A DNA stretch of 64,000 nt from Castor canadensis (Eukaryota; Chordata; Mammalia; Rodentia; Castoridae), in assembly GCF_047511655.1 (NCBI RefSeq), contig NC_133401.1, forward strand, positions 12,122,001-12,186,000, read 5' to 3'. The notes below the pieces were generated by a model that was not told where the DNA came from, made no database searches, and worked only from the letters and a program-made list of their open reading frames with translations. A program made the translations under genes and the position numbers. Shown one piece after another: positions 53,740-64,000 of the stretch. Position 1 is the stretch's first letter. Each line of letters opens with the position of its first letter.

Positions 53740-53845
53740 GTGGGCTGGTTGATTGTCTCAAGTGGTAGAGTGCCTGACTAGCAAACATAAGGCTCTGAGT
53801 TTAAGTCCCAGTACCACCAGAAAAGAAAAAAGAAAGAAGAAAAAG
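53740..53845 (+). mobile_element. ID-type SINE
   Basis: ggctggttgattgtctcaag, tggtagagtgcctgactagc, then an AAAG-rich tail. Confidence 0.85.
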
Positions 53846-53929
53846 TACATTATAAAGTTGAAGGTGAAATATCTTGTAAATCACCAACAAAAATCAGACT
53901 TGTAAATATTAGAGAATGTCCTTCCAAAA

Positions 53930-54240
53930 TTTTATTGTGGTACTGGGGTTTGAACACAATTTTGGGCTTGCTTGGTGGTGTTCTACCTCTTGCACCATGC
54001 CTTCAGACATTTTGGTTCTCATTATTTGGAGTAGGGTTTTGTTTTTTGCCCAGGTCAGCCTGAACTGTGATCCTCCTATTTTATGTTTTCCTCTATAGGA
54101 GGCATGACAGGAATGTGCCACCATCATACCTTTTTCTCCCTATTCAGTGGGGGCCTCATGAATTTTTGCCTGGGTTTTCCTGGAATTGTGATCTTCCAGA
54201 TGGAAGCCTCTCTTGTAGATGGACTGATGGGCCTTCCAAA
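53930..54240 (-). mobile_element. Composite SINE with one ID and two B1-like units, degraded
   Basis: ggtactggggtttgaacaca, then gggttttgttttttgcccag ... ggcatgacaggaatgtgcca, then a second B1-like piece with catgaatttttgcctgggtt. Confidence 0.65.
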
Positions 54241-56381
54241 CTCTCAATTAAATGTGTGCACACATATGAGTTGGTAGGTTGATGGCTTTAAGGATTAACA
54301 AAACAGAAAGAATGAAAAGGAAATAAGGAAAGACATAGAAAATACAAAAAAAGGAGGGATCCAAGATGGTGACTAGGGTATGGAAGCAGAAAGTCTAAGC
54401 TCTGTGACTCCAAAACCTCCCTGAGATGTTGGAGCCACACTTGGGTAATTCTGAATGCTTCTAGCCAAAATAATAACTGTCACCAAATTAAGTGTAGGAA
54501 AAAATTGAAAGACTGATCCACAAATCAGCTTTTAATTGCACCTAGCAGCTGTGACCTGCTGCACAGCCAGCAAGGTGGGTCCAGCCCCAGGAAACCCTCC
54601 TTCCCCATGGCATTTTTTTCATTTTCTTTTTCCTTCTCTTCTCCTCCTCCATCAAGCAGAAATAAAACACCAACTAGAATCAAACCTTCAACACCCTGAA
54701 CCCCTAGACTGGAGAATGCTTCCCTACAACATGTTACACTGAGAAAACTTGAGGGCTGCCACCGCCAGCTCCAAACTTGCTTGTGAGACATTTGACAGAC
54801 CATGTGTCACATGGAATCCCCCCAGCCATGCCTGGGATAAACCAGCACAGCCCCTGGGCAGACTGAATCCCCCCCCCACAAAAAAGCCCTGAATAACAAA
54901 CAGCGAACTGTAATCTAGCGTGACAGTAGAGGAGGCAGGAAGGCTGAAAGTGCACCTGAGAAAGGGAGAGAGGTAAGGAGCTAATCTCAGTGAGATCAAT
55001 CAGTAAATAAACACTGGAAAGAAAGGAAGTCAGGGAAAAGGTGGGCGATAAGCCGCTCCCCAAAGCAGTGCAGGTAGCAGATCACAGACCTCATCTCCTG
55101 AGCCAGTGAGCAGCACTCAAAGTCAAACTGCCCTGCAAAACTGAAAAACTAACAGTGAAACGTCAAAACACAGACAGCAGAGGGGGCAGGCAGAACACGG
55201 AACCTACCCCAGAGAAAGGAGGCGGGGCAAAGAAATAAACCCCCAGCACAGAAATCCCAGTAAGCAAGCACAGCAAAAAAGCCACTTCCAAAGCAGGGCA
55301 ACTAGTGGACAACAGAGCTAATCTCCTGAGCCTGGGGGCAACATTCAAACTTGAACTGCCCCACCTTGCTAGGGGAGGAGCTGATCAAGCAGCTGCAGCT
55401 GAAGGGTAACAAAGCTAGAAGCTGAGGAAATCAATAGCTCTGACCATGCTGCATAATCTGGAAAAGCTATCTCACCTCACAATTTCAACAAAACTGGTAA
55501 ACAGAAGAAAAAAACACTACTCACAAGCCAATCAGCAGGTAAGACCACTTCAGAGAGTTTACTTATAAGACAGTACCAGGACAGGATGCTGGAACAGTAA
55601 CTCCTGAACTTAAACTATGACTGAAATTCTATTGTTCCTGAACTTGGTGTTTTCTTTTCTTTTTAATTTCTATTCCTATTATCTTTTTTCTACACTCCCA
55701 GCTTTACCATCACCATCTTTTCATCCCTACTCTCACCCCTTTCACTCTCCTTCCTTCTCCTGTGCTAAAATCCATTGTTCCACTCCCCAACAACTCATTC
55801 TGCCACTTCTCACCCAATATCTCCCATAGCCTTCACCTTCTCCACCCATTCTCTCCAACCTTTCACCAAACTACCCCTCCCTCCTACACCATCATCACAT
55901 GCTGACCAACCTACTATACCAGCTTTACACAACCCCAAACTCCTGAAATCCATAACACAAACACCCTTTTCTATAACAACAGAAATATACCCAAACACAC
56001 ACAAAGACCACAAAACCCAGCAGCCCTTGCACTGCTTTCCCCACTAACCAACTCCACTTTGGACCTCCTCCTTTAGTGTCAACCTATCCAACTCTCCAAA
56101 TTTCTATAGCTAGCCTTACAAACATTAACTCCCAACATCCACTGCTCATAGATATTACTATGAAGGCATCTTCTAATAACATATAAACTTCTGGTTGGGT
56201 ATTAAACCTGTGAATTAGTTATTACTAAATCACACCTGGACCAGGACAGAAACAGCACACCAACCTAGCTAAAAACCCAAGACAGCCACAAAACAAAAAT
56301 TAAATCAAAGGAAAGAAAACAGATGACTAAAACCACCAACTAGCCTATCAAGAACATAGTTGCACAGTACCAAGTGGAGTG

Positions 56382-57560
56382 ATGGGAATAAGAAAAGGGA
56401 TGGAAGCCATTCTCCCCACAAAAATAATTTAAAGCAGAATTCAGAGGGAAATGAAGAAAGCAGATACCCAGTTCCAGACTCCATCAAAACAAAGATAAAT
56501 GACACCAAGGAACCCAGTGATGCCCACAAAAACACACTCAAAGAAGAAATCCTGCAGGTAATCATTGAGAATTTCATGGAGATGATACTAGACAAGGTTA
56601 ACCAAAATGTACAAGGGGCACTCAAGAAATTTCAAGACACCAAAAATAAAGAATATGAGAAGACACAGAAACAAATAAATGAACACATAGGAGCCCTAAA
56701 TAACACCAAAGTGAAACAGAGAACATTATATGTAGAGAGATAAGTGAATTGAAGATGAAAATAGAAAATATTAAAGAGGAAGTGACCCATGATATGGAAA
56801 CCTCAGAAAAAAGAATGAAACAGAAACAAAAACACAGTGGAAGACCACTCCAGCTGACTAGAACAAACAGAAGACAGAATCTCAGTACTTGAAGATAAAA
56901 TGGAAATTAAAGAAAAAATTGAAGAACTGTTAGTCAAACAACTCAAGACCTGCAAAAGGAATATGCAAGAACTCACTGACTCCATCAAAAGACCAAACTG
57001 AGAATCATGGGCATTGAAGAAGAGCTCTAAGCAAAAGAGATTCATAATATATTCGATAACATAACTGAAAAATTCCCAAATATAGAGAAAGTTATGACCA
57101 TTCAGGTATAGGAAGCCTCCAGGACACCAAACAGATTTGACCAAAATAGAACTTCCACACATATATTATCTTTAAAACAACAAGCTCAGAGAATAGAGAA
57201 AGAATATTGGAGGCTGAAAACAAACAACGTGTAAAGGTAAACCCATCAAAATCACAGCAGATTTCTTAACGGAAACTTTAAAAGGAAGAGGGCATAGAGT
57301 GAAGTATTCCAGACACTGAATGAAAATACCTTCAACCTTAGGATACTCTATCCAGCATAACTATCATTCAAATAGATGGAGCAATAAAAGTCTTCCATGA
57401 TAAGCAGAAACTAAAACAATATATGACCACCAAACCACCACAACAAAAGATTCTCCAAGGAATTCTGCACACAGAAAATGAAAGCAAACAAAATGATGAG
57501 AGGACAGGCAGTATTAAGCCACAGGAGAAGAAAAGAAAAGGAATCTGAGAGTAACATTGA
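56382..57560 (+). pseudogene. L1 ORF1, broken
   Basis: The ATG is at 56382, but one base is lost within the first codons, so the proper frame (GNKKRDGSHSPHKNNLKQNS) is entered only by shifting. The coiled coil is readable to about 56743 (ILQVIIENFMEMILDKVNQN). The RRM part (MGIEEEL near 57010) and C-terminal domain are split over several frames. Confidence 0.8.
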
Positions 57561-57603
57561 TTCAGCTACACACAGTCAAACCATTAAACAACCAACCAAC
57601 TAA

Positions 57604-57830
57604 ATGATAGGAATCACCACATACCTATCAATATTAACACTGAATGTCAATGGACTCAACTTCCCATCAAAAGATACCATTTGGCAAACTGGATTAAAGA
57701 GGAAGATCCAACAATCCGTTGTTTACAGGAGACCCATCTTATTGACAGAAACAAACACTGGCTTAGGGTGAAAGGCTGGAAGAAGATTTTCCAAGCCCAT
57801 GGTCCCTGAAAACAGACAGCATTAGCAATC
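57604..57830 (+). pseudogene. L1 ORF2 N-terminal fragment
   Basis: MIGITTYLSILTLNVNGLNF, then pieces of the endonuclease (QETHLIDRNKHWLRVKGWKK) until the - strand L1 insertion at 57831. Confidence 0.8.
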
Positions 57831-58394
57831 TTTTTTTTTTCATTTTTCTTTTATTATTCATATGTGTATACAAGGCTTGGTTCATTTCTCCCCCCTGCCC
57901 CCACCCCCTCCCTTACCACCCACTCTGCCCTCTCTCTCCCTCCCAATACCCAGCAGAAACTATTTTGCCCTTATTTCTAATTTTGTTGTAGAGAGAGTAT
58001 AAGCAATAATAGGAAGGAACAAGGGTTTTTGCTGGTTGAGATAAGGATAGCTATACAGGGCATTGACTCACATTGATTTCCTGTGCGTGGGTGTTACATT
58101 CTAGGTTAATTCTTTTTTTTTTCATTTTTCTTTTATTATTCATATGTGCATACAAGGCTTGGTTCATTTCTCCCCCCTGCCCCCACCCCCTCCCTTACCA
58201 CCCACTCCACCCCCTCCCGCTCCCCCCTCAATACCCAGCAGAAACTATTTTGCCCTTATCTCTAATTTTGTTGTAGAGAGAGTATAAGCAATAATAGGAA
58301 GGAACAAGGGTTTTTGCTGGTTGAGATAAGGATAGCTATACAGGGCATTGACTCACATTGATTTCCTGTGCGTGGGTGTTACCTTCTAGGTTAA
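57831..58394 (-). repeat. Tandem duplication of the L1 3-prime UTR end
   Basis: 57831-58112 and 58113-58394 are near-identical units of about 282-285 bp, each with its own T-run (A-tail). There are only a handful of substitutions and small length differences in the C/T-rich part. Confidence 0.92.
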
Positions 58395-58605
58395 TTCTTT
58401 TTGATCTAACCTTTTCTCTAGTTCCTGGTCCCCTTTTCCTATTGGCCTCAGTTGCTTTAAGGTATCTGCTTTAGTTTCTCTGCATTAAGGGCAACAAATG
58501 CTAGCTAGTTTTTTAGGTGTCTTACCTATCCTCACCCCTCCCTTGTGTGCTCTCGCTTTTATCATGTGCTCATAGTCCAATCCCCTTGTTGTGTTTGCCC
58601 TTGAT

Positions 58606-61600
58606 CTAATGTCCACATATGAGGGAAAACATACGATTTTTGGTCTTTTGAGCCAGGCTAACCTCACTCAGAATGATGTTCTTCAATTCCATCCATTTAC
58701 CAGCGAATGATAACATTTCGTTCTTCTTCATGGCTGCATAAAATTCCATTGTGTATAGATACCACATTTTCTTAATCCATTCATAAGTGCTGGGGCATCT
58801 TGGCTGTTTCCATAACTTGGCTATTGTAATAGTGCCACAATAAACATGGATGTGCAGGTGCCTCTGGAGTAACAGTCTTTTGGGTATATCCCCAAGAGTG
58901 GTATTGCTGGATCAAATGGTAGATCGATGTCCAGCTTTTTAAGTAGCCTCCAAATTTTTTTCCAGAGTGGTTGTACTAGTCTACATTCCCACCAACAGTG
59001 TAAGAGGGTTCCTTTTTCCCTGCATCCTCACCAACACCTGTTGTTGGTGGTGTTGCTGATGATGGCTATTCTAACAGGGGTGAGGTGGACTCTTAGTGTG
59101 GTTTTAATTTGCATTTCCTTTATGGCTAGAGATGGTGAGCATTTTTTCATGTGTTTTCTGGCCATTTGAATTTCTTCTTTTGAGAAAGTTCTGTTTAGTT
59201 CACATGCCCATTTCTTTATTGGTTCATTAGTTTTGGGAGAATTTAGTTTTTTAAGTTCCCTGTATATTCTGGTTATCAGTCCTTTGTCTGATGTATAATT
59301 GGCAAATATTTTCTCCCACTCTGTGGGTGTTCTCTTCAGTTTAGAGACCATTTCTTTTGATGATCAGAAGCTTTTTAGTTTTATGAGGTCCCATTTATCT
59401 ATGCTATCTTTTAGTTGCAGTGCTGCTGGGGTTTCATTGAGAAAGTTCTTACCTATACCTACTAACTCCAGAGTATTTCCTACTCTTTCTTGTATCAACT
59501 TAAGAGTTTGGGGTCTGATATTAAGATCCTTGATCCATTTTGAGTTAATCTTGGTATAGGGTGATATACATGGATCTAGTTTCAGTTTTTTGCAGACTGC
59601 TAACCAGTTTTCCCAGCAGTTTTTGTTGAAGAGGCTGCTATTTCTCCATCATATGGAGAAATATGAACATAAGTTGCTTATAGTTGTGTGGCTTCATATC
59701 TGGATCCTCTATTCTGTTCCACTGGTCTTCATGTCTGTTTTTGTGCCAGTACCATGCTATTTTTATCGCTATTGCTTTGTAATATAGTTTGAAGTCAGGT
59801 ATTGTGATACCTCCTGCATTGTTCTTTTGACTGAGTATTGCCTTGGCTATTCGTGGCCTCTTGTGTTTCCATATAAATTTAACAGTAGATTTTTCAATCT
59901 CTTTAATGAATGTCATTGGAATTTTGATGGGAATTGCATTAAACATGTAGATTACTTTAGGGAGTATCGACATTTTTGCTATGTTGATTCTACCAATCCA
60001 TGAGCATGGGAGATCTCTCCACTTTCTATAGTCTTCCTCAATCTCTTTCTTCAGAAGTGTATAGTTTTCCTTGTAGAGGTCTTTCACATCTTTTGTTAGG
60101 TTTACACCTAGGTATTTGATTTTTTTTGAGGCTATTGTAAATGGAATTGTTTTCATACATTCTTTTTCCGTTTACTCATTGTTAGTGTATAGAAATGCTA
60201 ATGATTTTTCTATGTTGATTTTATATCCGGCTACCTTGCTATAGCTATTGATGATGTTTAGAAGCTTCTGAGTAGAGTTTTTTGGGTCTTTAAGGTATAG
60301 GATCATGTCGTCTGCAATAGGGATATTTTGACAGTTTCTTTACTTATTTGTATTCCTTTTATTCCTTCTTCTTGCCTAATTGCTCTGGCTAGGAATTCCA
60401 GTACTATGTTGAATAGGAGTGGAGATAGTGGGCATCTTTGTCTGGTTCCTGATTTTAGAGGGAATGGTTGTAGTTTTTCTCCGTTAAGTATAATACTGGC
60501 TGTAGGTTTGTCATATATAGCTTTTATAATGTTGAGGAACTTTCCTTCTATTCCTAGTTTTCTTAGAGCTTTTATCATGAAATGATGTTGGATCTTATCA
60601 AAGGCTTTTTCTGCATCTATTGAGATGATCAAGTGGTTTTTGTCTTTGCTTCTGTTAATGTGGTTTATTACGTTTATTGATTTTCATATGTTGAACCACC
60701 CCTGCATCCCTGAAGCCTACTTGGTCGTGGTGAATAATCTTTTTGATGTGTTGTTGAATTCGGTTTGCCATTATTTTGTTGAGGATTTTTGCATCAATGT
60801 TCATTAAGGAGATTGGCCTATAGTTCTCCTTTTTGAAGGTGTCTTTGCCTGGTTTTGGGATAAGTGTAATACTGGCTTCATAAAATGTGTTTGGCAGTTT
60901 TCCTTCCCTTTCTATTTCATGGAACAGTTTAAGGAGGGTTGGTATCAGTTCTGCTTTAAAGGTCTGATAGAATTCAGCAGAGAATCCATCAGGTCCTGGA
61001 CTTTTCTTTTTGGGGAGACTCTTGATTGCTGCTTCAATTTCATTTTGTGTTATAGATCTATTCCGGTGATTAATTTCCTCTTGGTTCAGTTTTGGATGAT
61101 CATATGTATCTAGAAATCTGTCCATTTCTTTAAGATTTTCAAATTTATTTGAATATAGGTTCTCAAAGTAGTCTCTGATGATTTCCTGGACTTCCATGGT
61201 GTTTGTTGTTATCTCCCCTTTTGCATTCCTAATTCTACTAATTTGGGTTTTTTCTGTCCTCATTTTAGTCAGGTTTGCAAGGGGTCTAACGATCTTGTTT
61301 ATTTTTTCAAAGAACCAACTTTTTGTTTCATTAATTCTTTGTATGTTTTTTTTGGTTTCTATTTCATTGATTTCAGCTCTTATTTTTATTATTTCTCTCC
61401 TATTTGTTTTGGGATTTGCTTGTTCTTGTTTTTCTATGAGTTTGAGATGTATCATTAGGTCATTGATTTGGGATCTTTCAATCTTTTTAATGTATGCGCT
61501 CATGGCTATAAACTTTCCTCTCAAGACTGCCTTAGCTGTGTCCCATAGGTTCTGGTAGGTTGTGTTTTCATTTTCATTGACTTCCAGAAAATTTTTAATT

Positions 61601-62406
61601 TCCTCTTTTATTTCATCGATGATCCATTGTTCATTAAGTAATGAGTTATTTAGTTTCCAGCTGTTTGCATGTTTTTTGTCTTTACTTTTGTTGTTGAGTT
61701 CTACTTTTACTGCATTGTGGTCATTTAGTATGCATGGTATTATTTCTATTTTCTTATATTTGCTGAGGCTTGCTTTGTGCCCTAGGATATGATCTATTTT
61801 GGAGAAGGTTCCATGGGCTGCTGAGAAGAATGTATATTGTGTAGAGGTTGGATGAAATGTTCTGTAAACATCTACTAGGTCCATTTGATCTATTGCATAT
61901 TTTAGATCTTGGATTTCTTTATTGATTTTTTGTTTGGATGACCTATCTATTGATGATAATGGGGTGTTAAAGTCTCTCACAACCACTGTGTTGGCGTTTA
62001 TATATGCTTTTAGGTCTTTCAGGGTATGTTTGATGAAATTGGGTGCGTTGACATTGGGTGCATACAGATTGATGATTATTATTTCCTTTTGGTCTATTTC
62101 CCCTTTTATTAGTATGGAATATCCTTCTTTATCTCGTTTGATCAATGTAGGTTTGAAGTCTACTTTGTCAGAGATAAGTATTGCTACTCCTGCCTGTTTT
62201 CGGGGGCCATTGGCTTGGTAAATCTTCTTTCAGCCTTTCATCCTAAGCATATGCTTATTTCTGTCGGTGAGATGAGTCTCCTGTAAGCAACAAATTGTTG
62301 GATCTTCTTTTTTAATCCATTTTGTCAAACGGTGTCTTTTGATGGGTGATTTAAGTCCATTAATATTAAGCGTTAGTACTGATAGGTATGTGGTGATTCC
62401 TGTCAT
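58606..62406 (-). pseudogene. L1 ORF2 (endonuclease and reverse transcriptase), few lesions
   Basis: Start ATG at 62404-62406 (MTGITTYLSVLTLNINGLKS), stop TAG at 58606-58608; 3,801 nt, close to the usual L1 ORF2 length. A 496-codon stretch (62145-60655) covers the endonuclease C-terminal half and the RT fingers ([40 protein letters not shown]). Frame breaks include one near 60700 and one exactly in the RT active site near 60318, where a missing base turns SLFADD into SLLQTT. The function would be target-primed reverse transcription; this copy is inactive. Confidence 0.88.
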
Positions 62407-62456
62407 TTAGTTGTCTTAGTTGTTTGAAGGTTTGATTGTGTGTACCTAACTTGATG

Positions 62457-63659
62457 TTACTCTCTACTGTCTTGCTTTTTCTTATCCTGTGGTTTGGTGC
62501 TGCCTGCCTTTTCATGGTTAAGTTGGGTGTCACTTTCTGTGTGCAGGATCCCTTGCAGAATCTTTTGTAATGGTGGCTTTGTGGTCACATATTGTTTTAG
62601 TTTCTGCTTATCATGGAAGACTTTTATTGCTCCATCTATTTTGAATGATAGCTTTGCTGGGTAGAGTATCCTGGGGTTGAAGTTATTTTCATTCAGTGCC
62701 CGGAAGATCTCACTCCACGCTCTTCTTGCTTTTAGTGTTTCTGTTGAGAAGTCTGCTGTGATTTTGATGGGTTTACCTTTGTATGTTACTTGTTTTTTCT
62801 CTCTTACAGCCTTCAATATTCTTTCCTTAGTTTCTGAACTTGTTGTTTTAATGATGATATGTCGTGGGTAGTTCTATTTTGATCTGGTCTGTTTGGTGTC
62901 CTGGAGGCCTCTTGCATCTGTATGGGAATATCTTTCTGTAGATTTGGGAAATTTTCCGTTATTATTTTGTTGAATATATTACGCATTCCCTTCACTTTCA
63001 CTTCTTCTCCTTCTTCGATGCCCATGATTCTCAAGTTTGGTCTTTTGATGGAGTCAGTGAGTTCTTGCATTTTCTTTTCACAGGTCTTGAGTTGTTTAAT
63101 GAATAATTCTTTGGTTTTTCCTTTAATTACCATTTCATCTTCAAGTTCTGAGATTCTGTCTTCTGTTTGTTCTATTCTGCTGGATTGGCCTTCCATTTTG
63201 TTTTGCAGTTCTGTTTCGTTCTTTTTTTCTGAGGTTTTCCAGATCCTGGCAGTTTTCTTCTTTATTGTTGTCTATTTTTGTCCTGAGTTCATTTATCCAT
63301 TTATTCATTGTGTTCTCTCTTTCACTTTGGTGTTTATACAGTGCTTCTATGGTTTCCTTTATTTCTTCTTTTGCTTTTTCAAAATCTCTTTTTTTATTTT
63401 CTTGGAATTTCTTGAGTGTCTCCTGTACATTTTGGTTGACCCTATCCAGTATCATCTCTATAAAATTCTCATTGAGTACTTGTAGTATGTCTTCTTTTAA
63501 ATTATTCTTGTGGGCTTCATTGGGTCCTTTTGCATAATTTATCTTCATTTTGTTGGAGTCTGGATCTGAGTTTCTGTTTTCTTCATTCCCCTCTGGTTCC
63601 TGTACTAATTTTTTGCTGTGGGGAAACTGGTTTCCCTGTTTTTTCTGTCTTCCCGTCAT
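62457..63659 (-). pseudogene. L1 ORF1 (RNA-binding protein), two frameshifts
   Basis: Likely start MTGRQKKQGNQFPHSKK (63659). The coiled coil runs to about 63200 (NQNVQETLKKFQENKKRDFE). A frame break lies near 63170. The RRM (NLRIMGIEEGEEVKVKG ... IFNKIITENFPNL) is at 63030-62950. A second break near 62815 leads to the C-terminal domain (ITADFSTETLKARRAWSEIF), ending KKKQDSRE. Confidence 0.88.
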
Positions 63660-64000
63660 TGTCCTTGGTGTTGTTACTGTCCCTGTACTGTGTGCAATTA
63701 AGTATTTTCTAGCTTGTAATAATAACAATGGTAATATTTAGATTGGAAGGGTGAGCTGAGATGGAAAGCAAGAAGTTAAAGAAAAGGGGAAAACAAATAT
63801 ACAGACAAGAGGGAGAAAGCAGAACAAGGTATCAGACAAGAGAGTTTCAAAGGTATAAACAGGGAGCTTTAGTGTACTAATTGACATTAAGCTGAACAGA
63901 CATTAGAGAGACAGAGAGAGGATTGAAAATCAAAGATAAAAATATAAGTAAACGAAAGAAATATCTTTATATAAAAATGAAGTAAAAATGGAAAATAGAA

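Larger units (their letters stand above)
54355..57830 (+). mobile_element. LINE-1, 5-prime part, interrupted by a - strand L1
   Basis: Starts gggatccaagatggtgacta, with a 2-kb 5-prime UTR closely matching the copy at 34691. ORF1 runs from about 56382, ORF2 from 57604. It stops in the endonuclease coding region at 57830 where a T-run begins. Its remainder would lie beyond the window. Confidence 0.92.
57831..64000 (-). mobile_element. LINE-1, younger, nested in the + strand L1, runs off the window
   Basis: Poly-T at 57831, duplicated 3-prime UTR end, ORF2 (62406-58606), ORF1 (63659-62457) and the beginning of the 5-prime UTR to 64000. It has longer open stretches than any other copy here (496, 195 and 172 codons), so it is the youngest L1 in the window, but it is not intact. 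Confidence 0.93.

Noticed and set aside
53373..57830. A ninth exon for the P450 relic
   Set aside because: I looked for the [19 protein letters not shown] heme segment after exon 8 and saw only SINEs and L1 sequence; it is absent or beyond the window.
1..64000. An undescribed defence system, biosynthetic cluster or phage-like system
   Set aside because: Both strands contain only one P450 gene, its relic and known classes of mammalian repeats; no other protein-coding homology was recognised.

Overview
The window is nuclear DNA of a placental mammal, almost certainly a rodent. It has split genes with GT-AG introns, many LINE-1 copies, MIR, MaLR and Tigger fossils, and abundant SINEs that join a B1-like (7SL-derived) half to an ID-like (tRNA-derived) half. 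Composite B1/ID SINEs and this L1 3-prime end suggest a squirrel-related or castorimorph rodent. Beaver is my best guess, from memory of similar repeats, and is not proven here. Nothing in the window is bacterial or viral apart from old retroviral LTR fossils.

Layout. 1-9,088: 5-prime flank made of a 5-prime-truncated L1 (1-3,690), SINEs, a Tigger DNA transposon fossil (4,915-6,670), and a MaLR LTR split by an L1 fragment (6,677-8,230). A short unique stretch with CA/TC repeats and a promoter-like region follows. 9,199-25,866: one complete nine-exon cytochrome P450 gene of subfamily CYP2B on the + strand. Its exons are 171, 163, 150, 161, 177, 142, 188, 142 and 182 nt, coding for 491 residues. 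All P450 landmarks are present: proline-rich hinge, WxxxR, I-helix AGTET, ExxR, and heme Cys436. Introns hold old repeats, SINEs and purine-rich microsatellites. 25,867-28,266: 3-prime flank or UTR with MIR, old L1 and SINEs.

28,267-53,372: a second, tandem, same-strand CYP2B-like copy that is clearly dead. Exons 1-8 can each be aligned to the intact gene, but they carry stop codons, frameshifts and damaged splice sites. Exon 9 with the heme cysteine is not found. Introns 6 and 7 of this relic are inflated to about 14.3 and 6.8 kb by L1s. These include a full-length + strand L1 (34,691-42,140) nested inside a - strand L1 (32,568-45,800) with a visible target-site duplication, and another - strand L1 (46,745-52,170). 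54,355-64,000: a + strand L1 cut in its ORF2 by a - strand L1 that runs off the window end and carries a tandem duplication of its 3-prime end.

Function: the only gene likely to make a protein is the CYP2B monooxygenase, an ER-bound drug, steroid and xenobiotic oxidase normally expressed in liver. The rest is its decayed tandem paralogue and mobile DNA. I found no previously undescribed gene system. The most interesting structures are an L1 with an in-frame internal deletion, tandem monomer-like repeats with a long open frame in the same L1 5-prime UTR, and the duplicated L1 3-prime end.
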